Part shown: positions 37,721 to 52,401 of the stretch, piece by piece
How the letters are laid out: the number at the start of each line of letters is the position of its first letter
Numbering within the stretch: the first letter of the stretch is position 1
Source of the DNA: Hirundichthys speculiger
Lineage: Eukaryota > Chordata > Actinopteri > Beloniformes > Exocoetidae
Direction of reading: 5' to 3'
Assembly (NCBI GenBank): GCA_018398805.1
Contig: JAGFBZ010001933.1
Location: 1 to 64,000, forward strand
DNA length: 64,000 nucleotides
Notes under the pieces: generated by a model
What the model was told of the DNA's origin: nothing
What the model saw: the letters and a program-made list of their open reading frames with translations, nothing else
The model's database searches: none
Made by a program: the position numbers and the translations under genes

Positions 37721-40700
37721 AGTTCAAACTGTGGCACCTCTGCAGACATCACGGGAGTCATTTTCTCTACAGTACACATACCCTAAATGTCCCAAACCAA
37801 AGCATATTAAAGGTGAGATGACTACACATAACTTTGGCTAGCTCTTTGACTTGTTTATAATAAAGCAGTGACAGTTCATGTCTGACAATTCATACTGTTT
37901 GGACAATAGTGGTATTAATAAAATCTTAATGTTACAGATATGGACCCGGAGCAAAACACAGTCGAAGATCTGATGTTACGGATCTGTCATCTTGAAAATG
38001 TTGGTAACAACAAAGGAGTCTGTCTCTACACAGTTGATGGGATGCCCCTGACAGACGACCCCTTCTTCAACACATGTGAGTAGAAAGTGCACTTCAGTAA
38101 AGGTGTTGGGTTCTTAACTACATAATTACTTCTGTATTTAACACATGCAGTCCAAACACACTCAAAATCAAACGTGTGTTCATGGATGATCCAAATAGAT
38201 GCATAAGAAGGTTAAGAGATTTCCAGGTTATTTTAGGAGATGGATTATGAAGTACAATTTTGGATTAAAAGGAATGTCATCTTGCTTTGTATCTGTGATA
38301 GAAAAACAGTAATAATAGGAAAAATTGTGGTGGTGAGACAAGCCCCTCCATGTAGCTTTGTGATGGCAGCACTGACCAAGAGACAGGAATCAGAGCTGGA
38401 GGTGGCAGAGTTGAGGATATTAAATTATTCTTCACAAGTAACAAGTATGGATAGGATTAAGAACAAATACTCTCAAGTGGTTGTCAGCCAGGGGTTGACA
38501 TCTTGGTGATGAAAGAAGAAAGGCTAGATTGAGATGGTGTGGACATGTGAGGAGGAGGGACAGTGAATGCATGGACAGAAGGACACTGGACAATGATCTG
38601 ACAGGCAAGAGAAACAAGGGAATGAATGAGTGAATGAATCAATGAGTGAAGGCCTGCTGTCATTTCAAAATTGTGGGCAGAGAAGGCTTCAGAAATGGTA
38701 AACGGTGCCCACCTTTTAATTTTGTTTTAGGTGCTCCAGATAGCACTTCTCCGCATTTTTCATCCACCCAATTACACACACATATGTTGTGCTTTTTTTC
38801 CCTTCATATGTTTGTGGTGTAATTATGCACTGTTCTTTTTCTCTGTTATATCAGGGAAATGGGAAATGTTGTGACATGAGTTGGTGGTTAAAAGATTCAA
38901 ACTGCAGTACAGACCATGAGAGAGTCCATTGGGTGCATGTACCAACTTTATGATGCAATAAAATGTTTTTTGTTTTTTTTTTCAAGAATAGCTAAGATGA
39001 ATCTGTTCAGCCTTTTTCTTGTATTCAATGAAAATGTGATCTCAGGATAGGATTTCCTTGCTAGACACATATTTGCAAACAGAATTTCTATTTTTATCAA
39101 GTTAGGTCTTGTATTGGGATCTGACCTATCCAGTTTTCTCATTGTTGTATGCCTTATAATTCAGGGTCTTTGAAGGACAGACACATTGAAAATGGTGCCA
39201 TGATCTATGCTATATTTACGCCAAAGGAAAACTTAAAAGTGGCTCCTCAAATGTCAAAGCGAGAGTCTGGTGAGACATATGGAACGGATGTCATTCGATG
39301 CCACATCATGCTCAAGGTACATCTTGGCTAAGGTTCTCATTGTCCACCTAAAGGTAATGGTATGGTGTTTATAAAAAAAATTAAAAAACACAACGTGTGT
39401 AAAAGATGTGTGCCCACATAAATTGCAGCATGTAAATGAGATTTCGACACATAAAAAGGTACCTGAGAGAGGAAAGTCATGACATTTTGTCCAGGGAGCA
39501 AACAGAGAATAAATTGTATTCATAAGCAGAGAAGCATACTCACAATGATTCCTCACAGACAAATGCCCTCAGAAACTTACTTTTTTTTTGCTTGTGAATA
39601 CTATTGTGTCCTTGCAATCTTTATAGGTTTTATCCCACATGCTCATATTCTAAAATTAGTAATAAATTCAATGCGTTGCAACATCTTGTAGGGAGAGATC
39701 CGAGCTGTCGATGGCCTTATTCTTTTAAATAACACAGTATTAGAGGTGTCCCGATCTGATATTCGTATCGGATCGGCCGCCGATATGAGCAAAAAATGCG
39801 GATCGGTATCGGATCGGCAAGCCCTAAAAATGCCGATCCAGACTCCCGATCCATTTTTTTTCCAACGTCCGTTCCGGGTTTTCCAGCGCACCGCGCAGCG
39901 CATTATTCAGATAACCCATTCCAGGTTTCCCTAATATCCGGTCCGCATTTTCCAGCACACCTTCAGCACACGAGCATCTCTCTCCCCAGTGTTGCCAACT
40001 TAGCGACTTTGTCGCTATATCTAGCGACTTTCCAGACCCCCCCTAGCGACTTAATTTGTAAAAGCGACTAGCGACAAATCTAGCGACTCACTGGCACTCA
40101 AACCGCTAGGTTTGAAGCCATCACTTGGCTGCTGATGGCTGCTGTGTGCCTCGCAAGCCGCGCTTCTCTCCCTGTCGGGCACAGTGCACAGCCAGAAACA
40201 CCCCGCCCCCCGCGCGAGACAACTCGAGCTCTCTCCACCAAGTGATGGCTTTAAACCTAGCGGTTTGAGTGCGCGTGAGTCTCAAAATCACCAGAAAAAG
40301 TCGCTAGATTTGTCGCTAGTCGCTTTTTACAAATTATGTCGCTAAGGGGGTCTGGAAAGTCGCTAGATATAGCGACAAAGTCGCCAAGTTGGCAACACTG
40401 CTCTTGGGCTCTCCCACAATAACACACAAGCTTCCGTCTCTCTTGGTTGCTAGTCCCGCCCCCTAACCTATTCTACCCAATAACCTGCCTGCCTCAGCTC
40501 GAGATGCATTCAATGAACTCATGTAATCCGAACAACAGAACATCTAAACAATAACAGAGCATCATAACATGAACATAATGTCCAGGGTTGCTACAATATT
40601 CTGTATTCCAAGACGAGCAAAATGGCGGAAAAGCGACAGCGTGGGCTGGCTGAGATGTGGCAGCTAGCAGCGCCAAAAACCAAAAGGAAAAAGGATGTAC

Positions 40701-43700
40701 CAGGTAATTATATAATGTAATCCAGATTTAATAAATAATTTTGTAATCTTGTAACTTCAAGGCCCATTCTAATGTATTGTAGAATCAGATTAATATCAAG
40801 GACGTTAATGTTATCATAAACCATGCAAACATGGAGTTATAAAATAACCAGTTTATTTTCATTTGATTTGTTATTAAATACATGTATCACACTTTGATCT
40901 TTCAAACTTGCAATTACTTTACTCTTGTTTAACAAAAGACATGCAACGTTATGGCTAGGGTTATTTTAATTTTTTAAAAAAAGGTATCTGAACATCCCAT
41001 TTTGCGTCTCAAAATGCTGGAAAATGTGTCTCAGAGAGTCTAGAATTTCAAAAGTTTCTCGTTACCAACCAATGTGTATTATTCAAATGCACCTAATTCA
41101 GCTGGCTAGTTATTATCAGGAGTAAAACCCTATTCAGCATGAGTCTGACAACAAATTAAGTTGGTTTAATGACTTAAAACTTTAATACATGCTCAGATAG
41201 GCCGGTATCGGTATCGGCAGAGATCGGTATCGGATCGGAAGTACAAATAAATATTGGTATCGGATCGGAAGTTCAAAATACTGGATCGGGACATCTCTAC
41301 ACAGTATATAAAGAATGATGTATTTGTTGCCTTTTAACCCATTTCTTTGTACTCATTAGGGAGATTTCGAGCTCAATGTGGACTTAGAAACTGACACAGT
41401 GGTGACTCTAAAGCTCAAGCTGTCTGAGACGAGTGGAGTCCCAGCACATGTTCTTCATCAAAAGTAAATAAATTTATTTTTTGTCATTTTTGGTGAAGTA
41501 TCTTTTGTGACGTTGACCTTCAAAATCCAGCTGTGGTTCTGTTGCCTCATGTTCTTATTCTTTTCACAGAGGTGGATACTCCAGTGGTGACACACTGCAG
41601 AAGTGTGGAATCTCCGAAGGGTCAACGATTTTCTTTATTGTGTCCTCTTTTCCTGAGACGACGCCAAAAGATGAGACTTTCTACATTCATGATTTTGTGC
41701 CTTCTGTGCCACAAACCCTGAAAGGAATCAGTGTGTTCTTGTCCTCAATACGTCCCATCGTAAGCAATGTTTTTAGAATCTTCATCTGTTTGCTCTTTTG
41801 TATAACACTACAAAAATCAGGGCTCCAGATAACAGCTATCTTGTGGGATTTTTATGAGAATTTTCTTCTTTGACAGCGAGGCTTAATTTTATAAGGCACC
41901 CCAGAGAAACTATAGAAGCATGACATGTTTTTAATCATCAAGGCAGTTAGATTATAGCATGTGTGCAGGTCTTGAGCAGGTGGGATCAAGGGCTACATCA
42001 TTCTGGCCTGTTTGATGCAAGTCATTCACATTTTAAAGGGAATATGATTTGTTGTGCTGTTAATTGTACCGACAGACTGCTGTGACTGGTTATGGGTTGA
42101 CCTGGAGGGGCTTGAGGATAGAGCTTAGCTAAGCAGCAGGCAGCAGCTTGTACTAAGCAAGTGTTGGTGAAACGATGTTATTTAGAGTTGATTTTTGATG
42201 ATTATGAGTCCACGGATAATCTTAGTTTGAAAAATGAGTCATCCTCCACATGGTTATTCTTAAAACAAAAACATTTAATATACCACTGTAGGTTTGGACA
42301 AACATTGACTGAAAAACATGACCTTTTCACAAACCTTGAAAACAGAACATGACAACAGCATGAAGCATAAGCTGTACAGAAACATGGACAGATATATCAC
42401 CGTGCATTTGCTCGCAGCATTTTAAAAGCACGCGTTAATCTGTACAGATGAGGCAGTTTAGCTAACTATGTTGTGAAGGAAGGGCTTGTTTATTGCTGTA
42501 GCCTTCATTTAATCATTAGAAAAGGATTAAAAGCAAATACTTAACTCAAACAGTAAATGCGTCGCTCATTGGAAGTGACACAGGTGTAAAATTAAAGAAA
42601 TTGCATCAAAATACAGTAAACACATTCAGAGTCTCTTAGTTGCGTGACTGAGAAATGTTTTGGTCACAAATGGACAGTTTCGATTTCATAAATATCCAAA
42701 TTCTGTTTTATTTGAAAATGACTAATTTTGTTCTCCATTTAGAAATATAAACTGTTTAATATTTTTTTTAATTCTTAATGCAGTGCTTCAGTTGTTCGCT
42801 TTAATTTACAGAAATCTAACTTTTTGTTTTTTATCTTTTGTATTTATTACCATATTTATTAAGGGGAAAAATATTAAATTGATTTAGGCAGTGCTTTTAA
42901 ATTTTATGTTGTGACAATTTTTAAAAGCTGCAGTCCTACCTCCAGAAAAGAGTCTGAAGCCCTTAAAATACAGTTTATTTTTCTTTTTTTTTTAAATTAT
43001 TATTATTATTTTGTTTGTTTTGCCTTGAATGAGTCATTCTAATTTCCAAAATATCGGTTTTATTTTTTTCCCCTCAACGTCAGAAGTCTTAATTCTCATT
43101 GGAGACCTAATGCTATCAATGACTCATCCTTAGTGCTAAACTGGTGCATTACTGTAAGGTCATGGCAGGTTTCTAATATATTTTAGCAACTTTGATCACA
43201 TAGTGTCCTTTTACCATAAGTACCATTTTTTTACGTGAACTTAAAGCATTTTAATGTATGCACTTTCCTGTTTTATATACCCTTTCCGGTAGCTTTAATC
43301 CAGTGTTTTTTGTTTGTGTCTTTAACTTCTAGACTGCACTTTCAAATTCAAGGTGCAGTACTCTGATTGCTTACATCAGAAAACTGACTGGATGTAACCC
43401 ACTCGCCCAGAGTTTGCATCAGTTATTCTGCAGGAATGAAATGGTGACCAGGAACCAGAAGGTAAATGGCTCGTCTACGTTTTTAGAACATTGTCACACC
43501 AACACTTTTCAGAAGTTTGAGATCAGGGACCTGTTTCAGAAAGGAGTTTCACCAAAGTAAAAACTGATACAGAGTCATCAAACTTTGAGTTAAGAAACTC
43601 TTGAGTTTTTGGTTTCAGAACAGGAGTTCAGAGTTGGTTCAATCAACTCTGAAAGTGTTGAACCTGGGTTACAACTATAAAAAGACTTCACCAATGGAGC

Positions 43701-46700
43701 TCCAATCGCATGATTCACCAAGTTCATTCATCAAGTAAACAGACGAATTGACAACATTAACAAAGAAAAAGATAATTCAAGGAGCTCCGAAGAGAATATG
43801 GTTGCAGTCAATACATCCAATCACTCTGGGTAATCCTAAACTCTAGCTAATTTTACCCCAAATCCTTGAGAACGAGGGGGAACAAAAATTTGCGTAACAC
43901 TGCAGAAAAACGGTAGACCTGCTCCGTCTCTGGTCTATTGGTCTGCCACAAACACAAGTGATGGCTGATTTGACCCCCCCCTTAACTAGATATTGTGATC
44001 ATCAATATGCTTTTTAGACACAAATGTGACATGTCATTGTTAGGGCTGGGCAATGATTAAAATTTTTAATCGCATGATTTCCCTGATTAATCACGATTAA
44101 TCGCATTGTATACGAAAAATCAAATAATGAATACAAAAGTAGTGTAAAGGTCACTTATTTAAATGTTCTGCTGCCATATGAACTAAAGTACCATAACATT
44201 TGTTGTTCAAACACTTAACATCAGCACTTGTCCGTAACACATATTTTGTGTAAATCTCATCTTAAAAACTGTAAAATAGAATAAAGCTTATTGCCACTGC
44301 CAGGACATTGTCATCCTGTTTTTTTTATGAAAAATAAAAAAGTCTACCAACAAACCCTAACAATCTATAGGCCACAATCATACCATTAAAACAGGTAATT
44401 TCTGAGGTAACAGCAGAGCCTTTTAACGGGGAGTTCAACTTGTCAGTGGTCACAAATAACCTTGTTTCTGTTGAATCCTCCGTCTGGGAGAACTTTAAAA
44501 TGAAAATGTCCATGTTAAAGTTCTGTAACTTTTATCAATCCGTAATTTTCTGTGTGTATCATTTGTTTTTTCCCATTTTCGATTGTCAATCAAAAATTAA
44601 AAAAAAATTAAAAGTGACTTATTTTTTTAATCTAACACACAAAAAAAGCACCACTGAGCTAGAGAATAGCACGACAGTGAACATATGGAGCAGATCTGAT
44701 GTAATATGGAGGAATGACGTGATCGTCTTGAACAAAGGGGTTTGAAAGTTTTTTTTTTTTCAGTCAGAATTGTTAATATTGCTACTTGAGTTACACTGAT
44801 TTTTACCGCTCTCCATGTCCGCATGTTTACCTGCCAATTCTTTTCCGGTTCCGCAGCAGCCAATAACAGACTTTTCAAAACAAAAGCACGTGAGCAACAT
44901 GTGTTAACGCGATAATAATGCGTTAACTTGCCCAGCCTTGGTCATTGTTCATCAACTCTGCTCTCTCATTCGAGACAAATTGGCTTTTTTCCAGTCTGTT
45001 TTTTTTTTTTTTTTTTTTTTTTTTATGACCGCAGTCCACTTTGACAAAAGCCGGAATAGTGTCCTGACAAGATTATGTTTAGGTAGCGGTAATGCCAGAA
45101 ATAATAATACAACAGTTATAGACATTTTGGAGAGCTTGATAAAGTTCTTCTGAGGATTTAATTTAATGAAAAAATACTTTATTTATGGGATAAATAAAGT
45201 ATTTTTTCATTAATTTCATTTTCCTTTCTCTTTATGCAATAAGATTTACTTTATAATGTTAAGCTTAAGGTTGTGTTGAAGCTGTTTTATCATTATAATC
45301 ATACAGAATAGTATATCAGAATTCCTGCACACCAGTGTAATATACTGATAACAACATACAGAAATTATTACTGAACTCTATTATCAGGAACAATTTCTAC
45401 ATTGTGGTGAATAATAATAGTGTAATTTTTTGATATTGTTGATATGTGATTGTATTTAGCTGTTTTTCAGGCCAGAATAAAGACCACCCTTTAATTATGC
45501 CCCAATGCATAAAACCTTGGGATTGACTGACTGTATTTTCTTTTTTGTATGACTGTTTTTGATGACTATTCTCTTGCAGATCGCTGTTGTTGAAGGCTTG
45601 TACATGCTCTTCAGAGAGCTTTTGCCCCAGCAAGGGTCAAAGCGTGGTGAAAAATGTATCGAGGATGTAAATGTCTTTGAGAACTCTCTGTACTGCTGGG
45701 CGCATCTCCTTAGCAAAACAAAGGTATAGTCAACATTTTTGAGTTTAATATATTTCCTACACTGAAGCTGTTTATTTCCTGTAGTTTATGTATTTATGCA
45801 ATCAAAAAAAAGCTAGTATTGTAAATACATTGCAATCTTGTGTCGACAGAAACATAAATCTGAGCATGAAGTCTATGCTCCAATCACCCTTTTGTCCGAA
45901 GATGGTAACCACTTCTGCGAACCTGTCAGAGCGCCAGGAGTACCAACTGTCTTAGAACGAACTGATGTTCTCCAGAAAATCAAAGGTTTGAAAGAGTTTT
46001 AAAAAGCACTTTTTCAGGCGCCATACTATTTTCAGTGTACATGTTTCCCCTAGGGTCTATTATATTTTTTACTTGTATTGCTTCACTGACATATTAGAGC
46101 TGTAACTGCCTTCTACCTTGCAGTGTATTCTGTAGGGGGGAAAAAAAGACACTTTCCCCAACAGTTTTTTGTCAAAAATGAATGCAATTCTAACTGATTT
46201 TATGTTTTAATTTTTTTTAATTAGATGGTGAAAAAATTCCAAATTGTACTGAAGAACCTTTGCGAGAAATGTCGTTGCAAAGAGCCACTGACATTGAGAA
46301 GATCCTTCTTAGCTTGCCTCGACATGTCAGAACATATCCTCTCTGGATTCATCACAGCAGCGTGTCTGGCCACAAGTATGTACAGTCATTTCTGTCTTTC
46401 TTTCAAGGTTCAATATAACAATTTAGAAAGAATAATTAGCCGTGCGTTTAAGTGTGCTGTTGAAATATTAATGCATGGAACAGATAGTACTAAATAGATG
46501 CACTATATGGGGAGAAAAGCATTTGGCCACATCTCTTTATTAAATTTAGATGTTTTGATCAGGCCTGGTGCCATAGTTGTAAAAAATCAATCAACCATGT
46601 AGTCTCTATTTGCGTTTCTGCATTTGCACTGCTATGATACCTGTCTGACTGCATTGTACCAACTGTGAAGTTTGGTGGTGGACGGATAATGGTATGGAGT

Positions 46701-49700
46701 TGTTTTTCAGGGTTTGGGCTAAAGCCCTCATCTCTAGTGAAACGCTGTCTTTATATTTCAGCCATTACTCTGCTCGCAACTTTGTGGCAACAGTTTGTGA
46801 AAGACCCTTTTCTATTTCAGCATGACTGTGCCCCAGTGCACAAAGTAAAGTCTATAAAGAGACACGGTGTAATTAACTTGGTGATTGACCCAAACAGAAC
46901 CCTGACCTCAACCCCAAGTGTGTGTCCACTGGTAGGGGTCCCGGGTAGATTTACGGGCTTTAAAACATTGATGAGTCTCGATTATCAGGAATGTCCCTAC
47001 TGAAAGATTTCAGGAACTTCTGCTGGACTAAAGGAATTTACCTGCTGTGGGTTGGGTACTCCGAGCAGCCCCAAAACACTTTTGGATGGAGGGAGGGGTT
47101 GTGACTCGGTGCTGATTGCATACGCTGTTGGCAGGAGATGACATTGCTCAGCCTTTAATGTCCTCATTGAGTTCAAGTCACCCCTTATCATTCATCGCCA
47201 TTTTTTCAACCTTGTTAGTTTTTTTTTTTTTTTTTTTTTTTTGGGGGGGGGGGGGTGTTTTGTTTTTAATTTCTTTTTATCTTCTTATTTTTTGGTGTTG
47301 GCAAACAGTGAAAGAGGTGCACTGCTGCCACCGGGTGTATGGAGTGGTAGTTTGCTCAGTCAGTAAATGCAACCAGTTCCATCAGTGAAAATGGAGACAC
47401 AACAGCTGAAAGGACCGAGGAGGAGGCCAACCCTGTCACCGTTCCGGCCTCCTTGGATTTATCCCGGACCCTTGTTAATAGAAACACAGCTTTTGACATA
47501 CAGGCTGTGACCCAGGCCTTGCCCAGCATCAGTGCCTGATCTCATAAATGCTCTGTAGAAAGAATGGGCACAAATTCCCACAAAAACACTTTGCAAGAAG
47601 AGTTGAAGCTGTAATGGTTACAGAAAAGAGAATAATTTCCATATTAAAGTATTTATTTTTTTGATGCAGTATCGTTACAGTCCCTGTTGGTGTAATTGTC
47701 AAGCATGTGACTCCTTTAGACCACATAATGCATTTTGGGGTGTTATGACAAACGATATGAACATGCACAAATGGAGAACTTCTGTAAAATGTAGCATAAA
47801 CATCCAAGATGCCTTGTAAATGTTCAACAACTGTGTAAGGACTGTACATTTATGTTGATAGTGTTTCTAAATTTCTAATGCTTGAAGATATTTTTCTTAA
47901 AAACAAAACTAACATTCAAATCCTAACAGTCTGAAATGTGTCTAAACACTGTAAACTGAAAGCTTAAAGGTTGGAAAAGTAGCACTGTGAGAGTTGGCTC
48001 AGCTTTTCAAATCTGTTCCAGCTATAGTAGTTTTACGGAATATAATGGATGATTATTTTTGAAACAAATTATCTACAAACTGGAATCAGGATTATGTGAA
48101 AATGTGACCAATGTGTAACGGTGTTCAATTTCCCTCAGAAATGCATACATAGTAGTAAAGACAGCTACAAAATCAACTATGTCAACTATATTGCATCATT
48201 TTGAGATGACATCTGTCAAGATTTCATATTGAATGCTAGGCTGTTCAGGTTCTACGCATACAGTTTTCAATAAGTTTGGAACTTTTTCAGTTTCAGTTCA
48301 CTAATTTCTGCTTTTGAATTATAGCTTTCATTTCAATATTCAGCGGACTTTTGGAAGTATGGTGGAAGGACTCAAAGCTTTCACTTTTCTTAATGTGACC
48401 CCACCTCTACATCTGAAAGATCTGGGCTACACCCAGAGTCACCTTGTTATGCTCAGTGAAGGTACGTTACAATTTGAACATACATTTGTTGAAGTGTTGA
48501 AAAGTTGTCTGTTCCTGTCTGTAAAGTGTTCAATGCGGCTGCTTTTGTTTTTCTTTATCAGACAACCTTGGCATTTATCTGCACAAGGACAAAGGAGCTT
48601 CAGATATGATCAGAGTGCAAGATTGTCTTGATGGAAAAGTTAAAGTGGTGGATATAAACGTGTTGGCAGCTGAGTGAGTACCAGGTCCAAAATTGACTTG
48701 GCTCCTGAGAAAATAGTGAATATAAATGATGAACCAAATAATTGTTCACTGCCTGCAGGACAGTGTTTTGTTGTCCTGTAGGCATACATTTAGATCATAC
48801 ATTTTGCATTTTCAGGCACTACAAATGAAAGTACAGAATACAGTTGAGTCAGGTTTGGGCAGTGTGATCAAAGTGTATGAAGGCCAGCCAGGTAAAGAAA
48901 GAAAAGAGGACAGAGAGAGGAGAGCACATGCATCCTGGCAACACTATATAGGTCCAAATGTATAGATAATTATCCATTGGCTGGAGAACCAATAACTTCC
49001 AAGCACTTATATTCTGACTGATATATTGTTAGTACATGAACTACAGAGATGACTATATAAACAGGTGTAGGCAGCAATGCTAAGGTGGTCAGAGGATCAG
49101 ACTGCAGGTCAGTATGTTAGTTGATATCCCAGAGACATCTATATAGACAGGTGGTAATAAATGCTGGGATGGTCAGAGGGTGGAACTGCAGGTCAGTATG
49201 TAGCTCCGGAAACTGATATGCAAACATCTACAGAAAGAAAAAGCTGAGCTCAGCTGAGTCCTTGAAAATAGAGGTACTTTGTTTAACTGCTACAGTTCCT
49301 AAATGGTAAATTCCATTCTTTTGTAAAAACACATGTCCTAAAATATGCTTTTTGATTGCTCCTTGCTTTTTAAAAATGTCAATTATAATAAAGGTAATAT
49401 ATATTACCTTTTTAAAGGTTTAAACAGTAATTGAATGTGTTGTTTTCCTTTGCTTTCCTTTGCTTGAGGAAAAAAAAAAAAGAACTGTTTTTGCTGTTTA
49501 TTTTTGACATATACGCAGGACTGGAGACCACAGAGATGACAAAACATTCGTCACAACCAGGACCCCAAAAGAAGCAATTTTGGTAATACTTGAGAGATGA
49601 TGAAAATTGAATTTATCATAAAGAAATACTTACTAAATCAACTGTCTGAACATGTTATTTATAGGTTCTGATAGATACCAGCTCTTCCATGGAAGAGGAG

Positions 49701-52369
49701 TGCTATGGAAGTGCAAAAATAAAGAAAATTCATGCTGTGAAAGAGCTTTTTGACAACTTTGCAACCAGAACCATGGCTTATGATTTCCATCATATCATTG
49801 GCCTTGTGAAGTTTGACTCTATGGTGAAAACCCTCCATACATTTACTGAGAATCTGGAAAAGTTCAAGGTATACCCCGTTTATTTTATTATATGTTATGC
49901 TGTGTTGCAATAATTTCGGTCGGTAGGAGTGTCCTGAGCATTGAGGGAGATTAGTATATTAGAGGTGCATTCTGCTAATGTCTAGAGTTATGTCTGAAGT
50001 TTTGCAGGCAGGTTGTACGTCTTCCAGTCTGCTTACAAATGCAGCACATTTAAGTTATTGTTTTATTTTCATTTTAGGTGCATTTGCGCAGTATTGAGGC
50101 AAGTGGATGTACTCTGCTGTACGACGCACTACGACGAGGAGCACGTGAGCTTGAAAAAGTCAAGCTGAGGTTCCCAGAATGTCGACTCCGCATCATGTGT
50201 CTTACTGATGGAAACGACTCTGGGTGAACGTCTTTCTCAGTGCTACTTTTGCATTTGAGCTTAACAGGAATTAACAGATGCATGTTTGCAACAGCTAATT
50301 TCGAGAGGACTAACTTACTGGCTGGATGAATCCATATTTTCTTATTGCATATTATCAATTAGGGATAGGCTCGAGCACATCCCTGTGACCCTAAATGGGA
50401 ATAGATAATAATAGATAGATAGAATCGATATTGATTCTGTAAATCTTGAGTTTAAGTGTTAACAACAGTTGTGATTCCTGAACTTTTTTTTAAAACATAT
50501 GATTATCACATAATATTCCTTGATTTTGTTTGTCATATCTTTGATTATGACTAGTGAACAAGATGGTGTCACATTTTCTTTTCCACTTTTGGGAAATCTA
50601 CAGACTTGATGAGTTTTCATCTTGTCATAGATCTTCAATAGAGCCAGATGCTGTAACAGCCCAACTGCTCAAATTGAACATCATTGTGGATTCAATCCTC
50701 CTCGGAAATGTAGAGAACAACATGCTGCATGGGATCAGCAATGCAACAGGTAAAACCTTTTGCAATTGAGTTTCCTTCTGCTTTGTATGTGTTCAGATAG
50801 TAAGAAAATGATTCAAATCAGTGATGCTTTATTAATCGCATATATTGCCTATAATACGCCTATGTTTGGCTGTGAGCTTTTTCCTAACAGCTGTGATAAC
50901 AGTTGTTGGAAAATTAGTTCTGCAAAAGCTTTGTTTTTTCCCTTTATAAACTAAACAGCTGAACAAGACCCAGCTGTGTCAGGAGAGAAAGAATCATGGT
51001 CTGAGCCCATATGATTTTCAGGTCATCAATGACTTGTGTGTTTCTTGTAGATGACAAACATCTTTTCAAGTTTTTGTTGATGTTTCCTCATTGTTTAAAG
51101 GGGGTTGCTGTTTTAAACCAGAGACAGTCAAACAGGGTCTGAAACTCTTTGAAATTGAGACAGTTTTGTCTTTGGAGCAGAGGAAACCCAAGCAGAAGCT
51201 GGACCCATCTTCAATCTCTGAGGTCGGTTACCATCTCTGCTACAGAAGTTCCTTCACAGTCGATGACTGGGCAACTTAACGCTTTGTCATCACATCTTTG
51301 TGATATTTTTCTTATCTTCTAGTCCACATTGACTGGCATTTATGCTACTTCTGGGTATGAAAAATATCCAGAGACGTCCTTGCCAAGCCAGATAGACAGC
51401 AAAGTGACCATGACAGAGAGGTGAGCGATAGAAACGACCATTTGATTATGAACAACATGACATTGTTAAGGAGTTGTGATTTATTATGTGTAGATGTCTT
51501 AAATCTTTTGGGCACTAGTGATCTTTATTCACAGTATATTAACAGGAACGTGGGACGGAGAGTAGGTGGGGAAGACGTGCAGCAAAGGGTTTCAGGCCTG
51601 GATTGGAACCTGTAACCATTGCAGGAGGACTGTAGCCTCTGTATATGGGCCACCTGCTTAAACCACTGAGCTATCCATGTACAATGAACTTTCAAAGAAT
51701 ATTGAAAAATCCCCATTTCCATTTCTTAGAGCTACTATTATCAGCTGGAAGACAATAATGTAAGGATTGAGCTTGTCATTCAGAGCACTGAAATAAGGTA
51801 TACTGGGCCTGTGAAGGTTAAACATCCTCTTAAACAATTATAACTATCATAAAATTGCAGATTGTTTATTAACAGTAAATATTTGTAGCTTTCCAGGTGC
51901 TGTCTTTACATTTTTAGTCAGTTTCTTAGATGTATAGGTTACATTTGTCATTCACCTTCTTCTAAAACAGTGCCCTGAAAAAGAAGATTCGGGAGTCAAA
52001 AGATGGGCGAAGGATACGTCTGTCCTTCATGGAGAAGGATAAACGTATCCTGGAGGAGCTCAAGAGTCTGCATTGTGACCCACATCCCTTCTTCAGAGTC
52101 TTTCCATCAGAGGCAGACTTCAGTATGTAATATGGCTTCTCCTAAACTGTTTAACTTTTTTGTATTAAATTTTTGGTCTTATTTTTTTTTTTTTCTTTTT
52201 TAACATGTTGAAAATGTTTGACATTTAAGTGAAAACAGCTATTTATTTGCAAAGAAACCTAGTTTCTGAAACTAAACTGACAATATAATCATTAAAAACG
52301 ACTCATACATGTAAAACTTTAAGATACTTTATAAATACAAAAAAAAAACAATGTTCAGCTTGTTTTTTG

Positions 52370-52401
<32 letters not shown>

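Larger units (their letters stand above)
37957..41759 (+). other. Two ubiquitin-like folds in copy B (exons 3-6)
   Basis: The first runs from VEDLMLRI through [18 protein letters not shown] to [10 protein letters not shown]. The second runs from IRCHIML through [20 protein letters not shown], then [19 protein letters not shown] and FFIVSSFP. Both follow the ubiquitin order of strand, helix, G-rich turn, 'L..C.I..GS' and last strand. Neither ends in a GG, so they look like integral domains, not processed modifiers. Confidence 0.65.
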
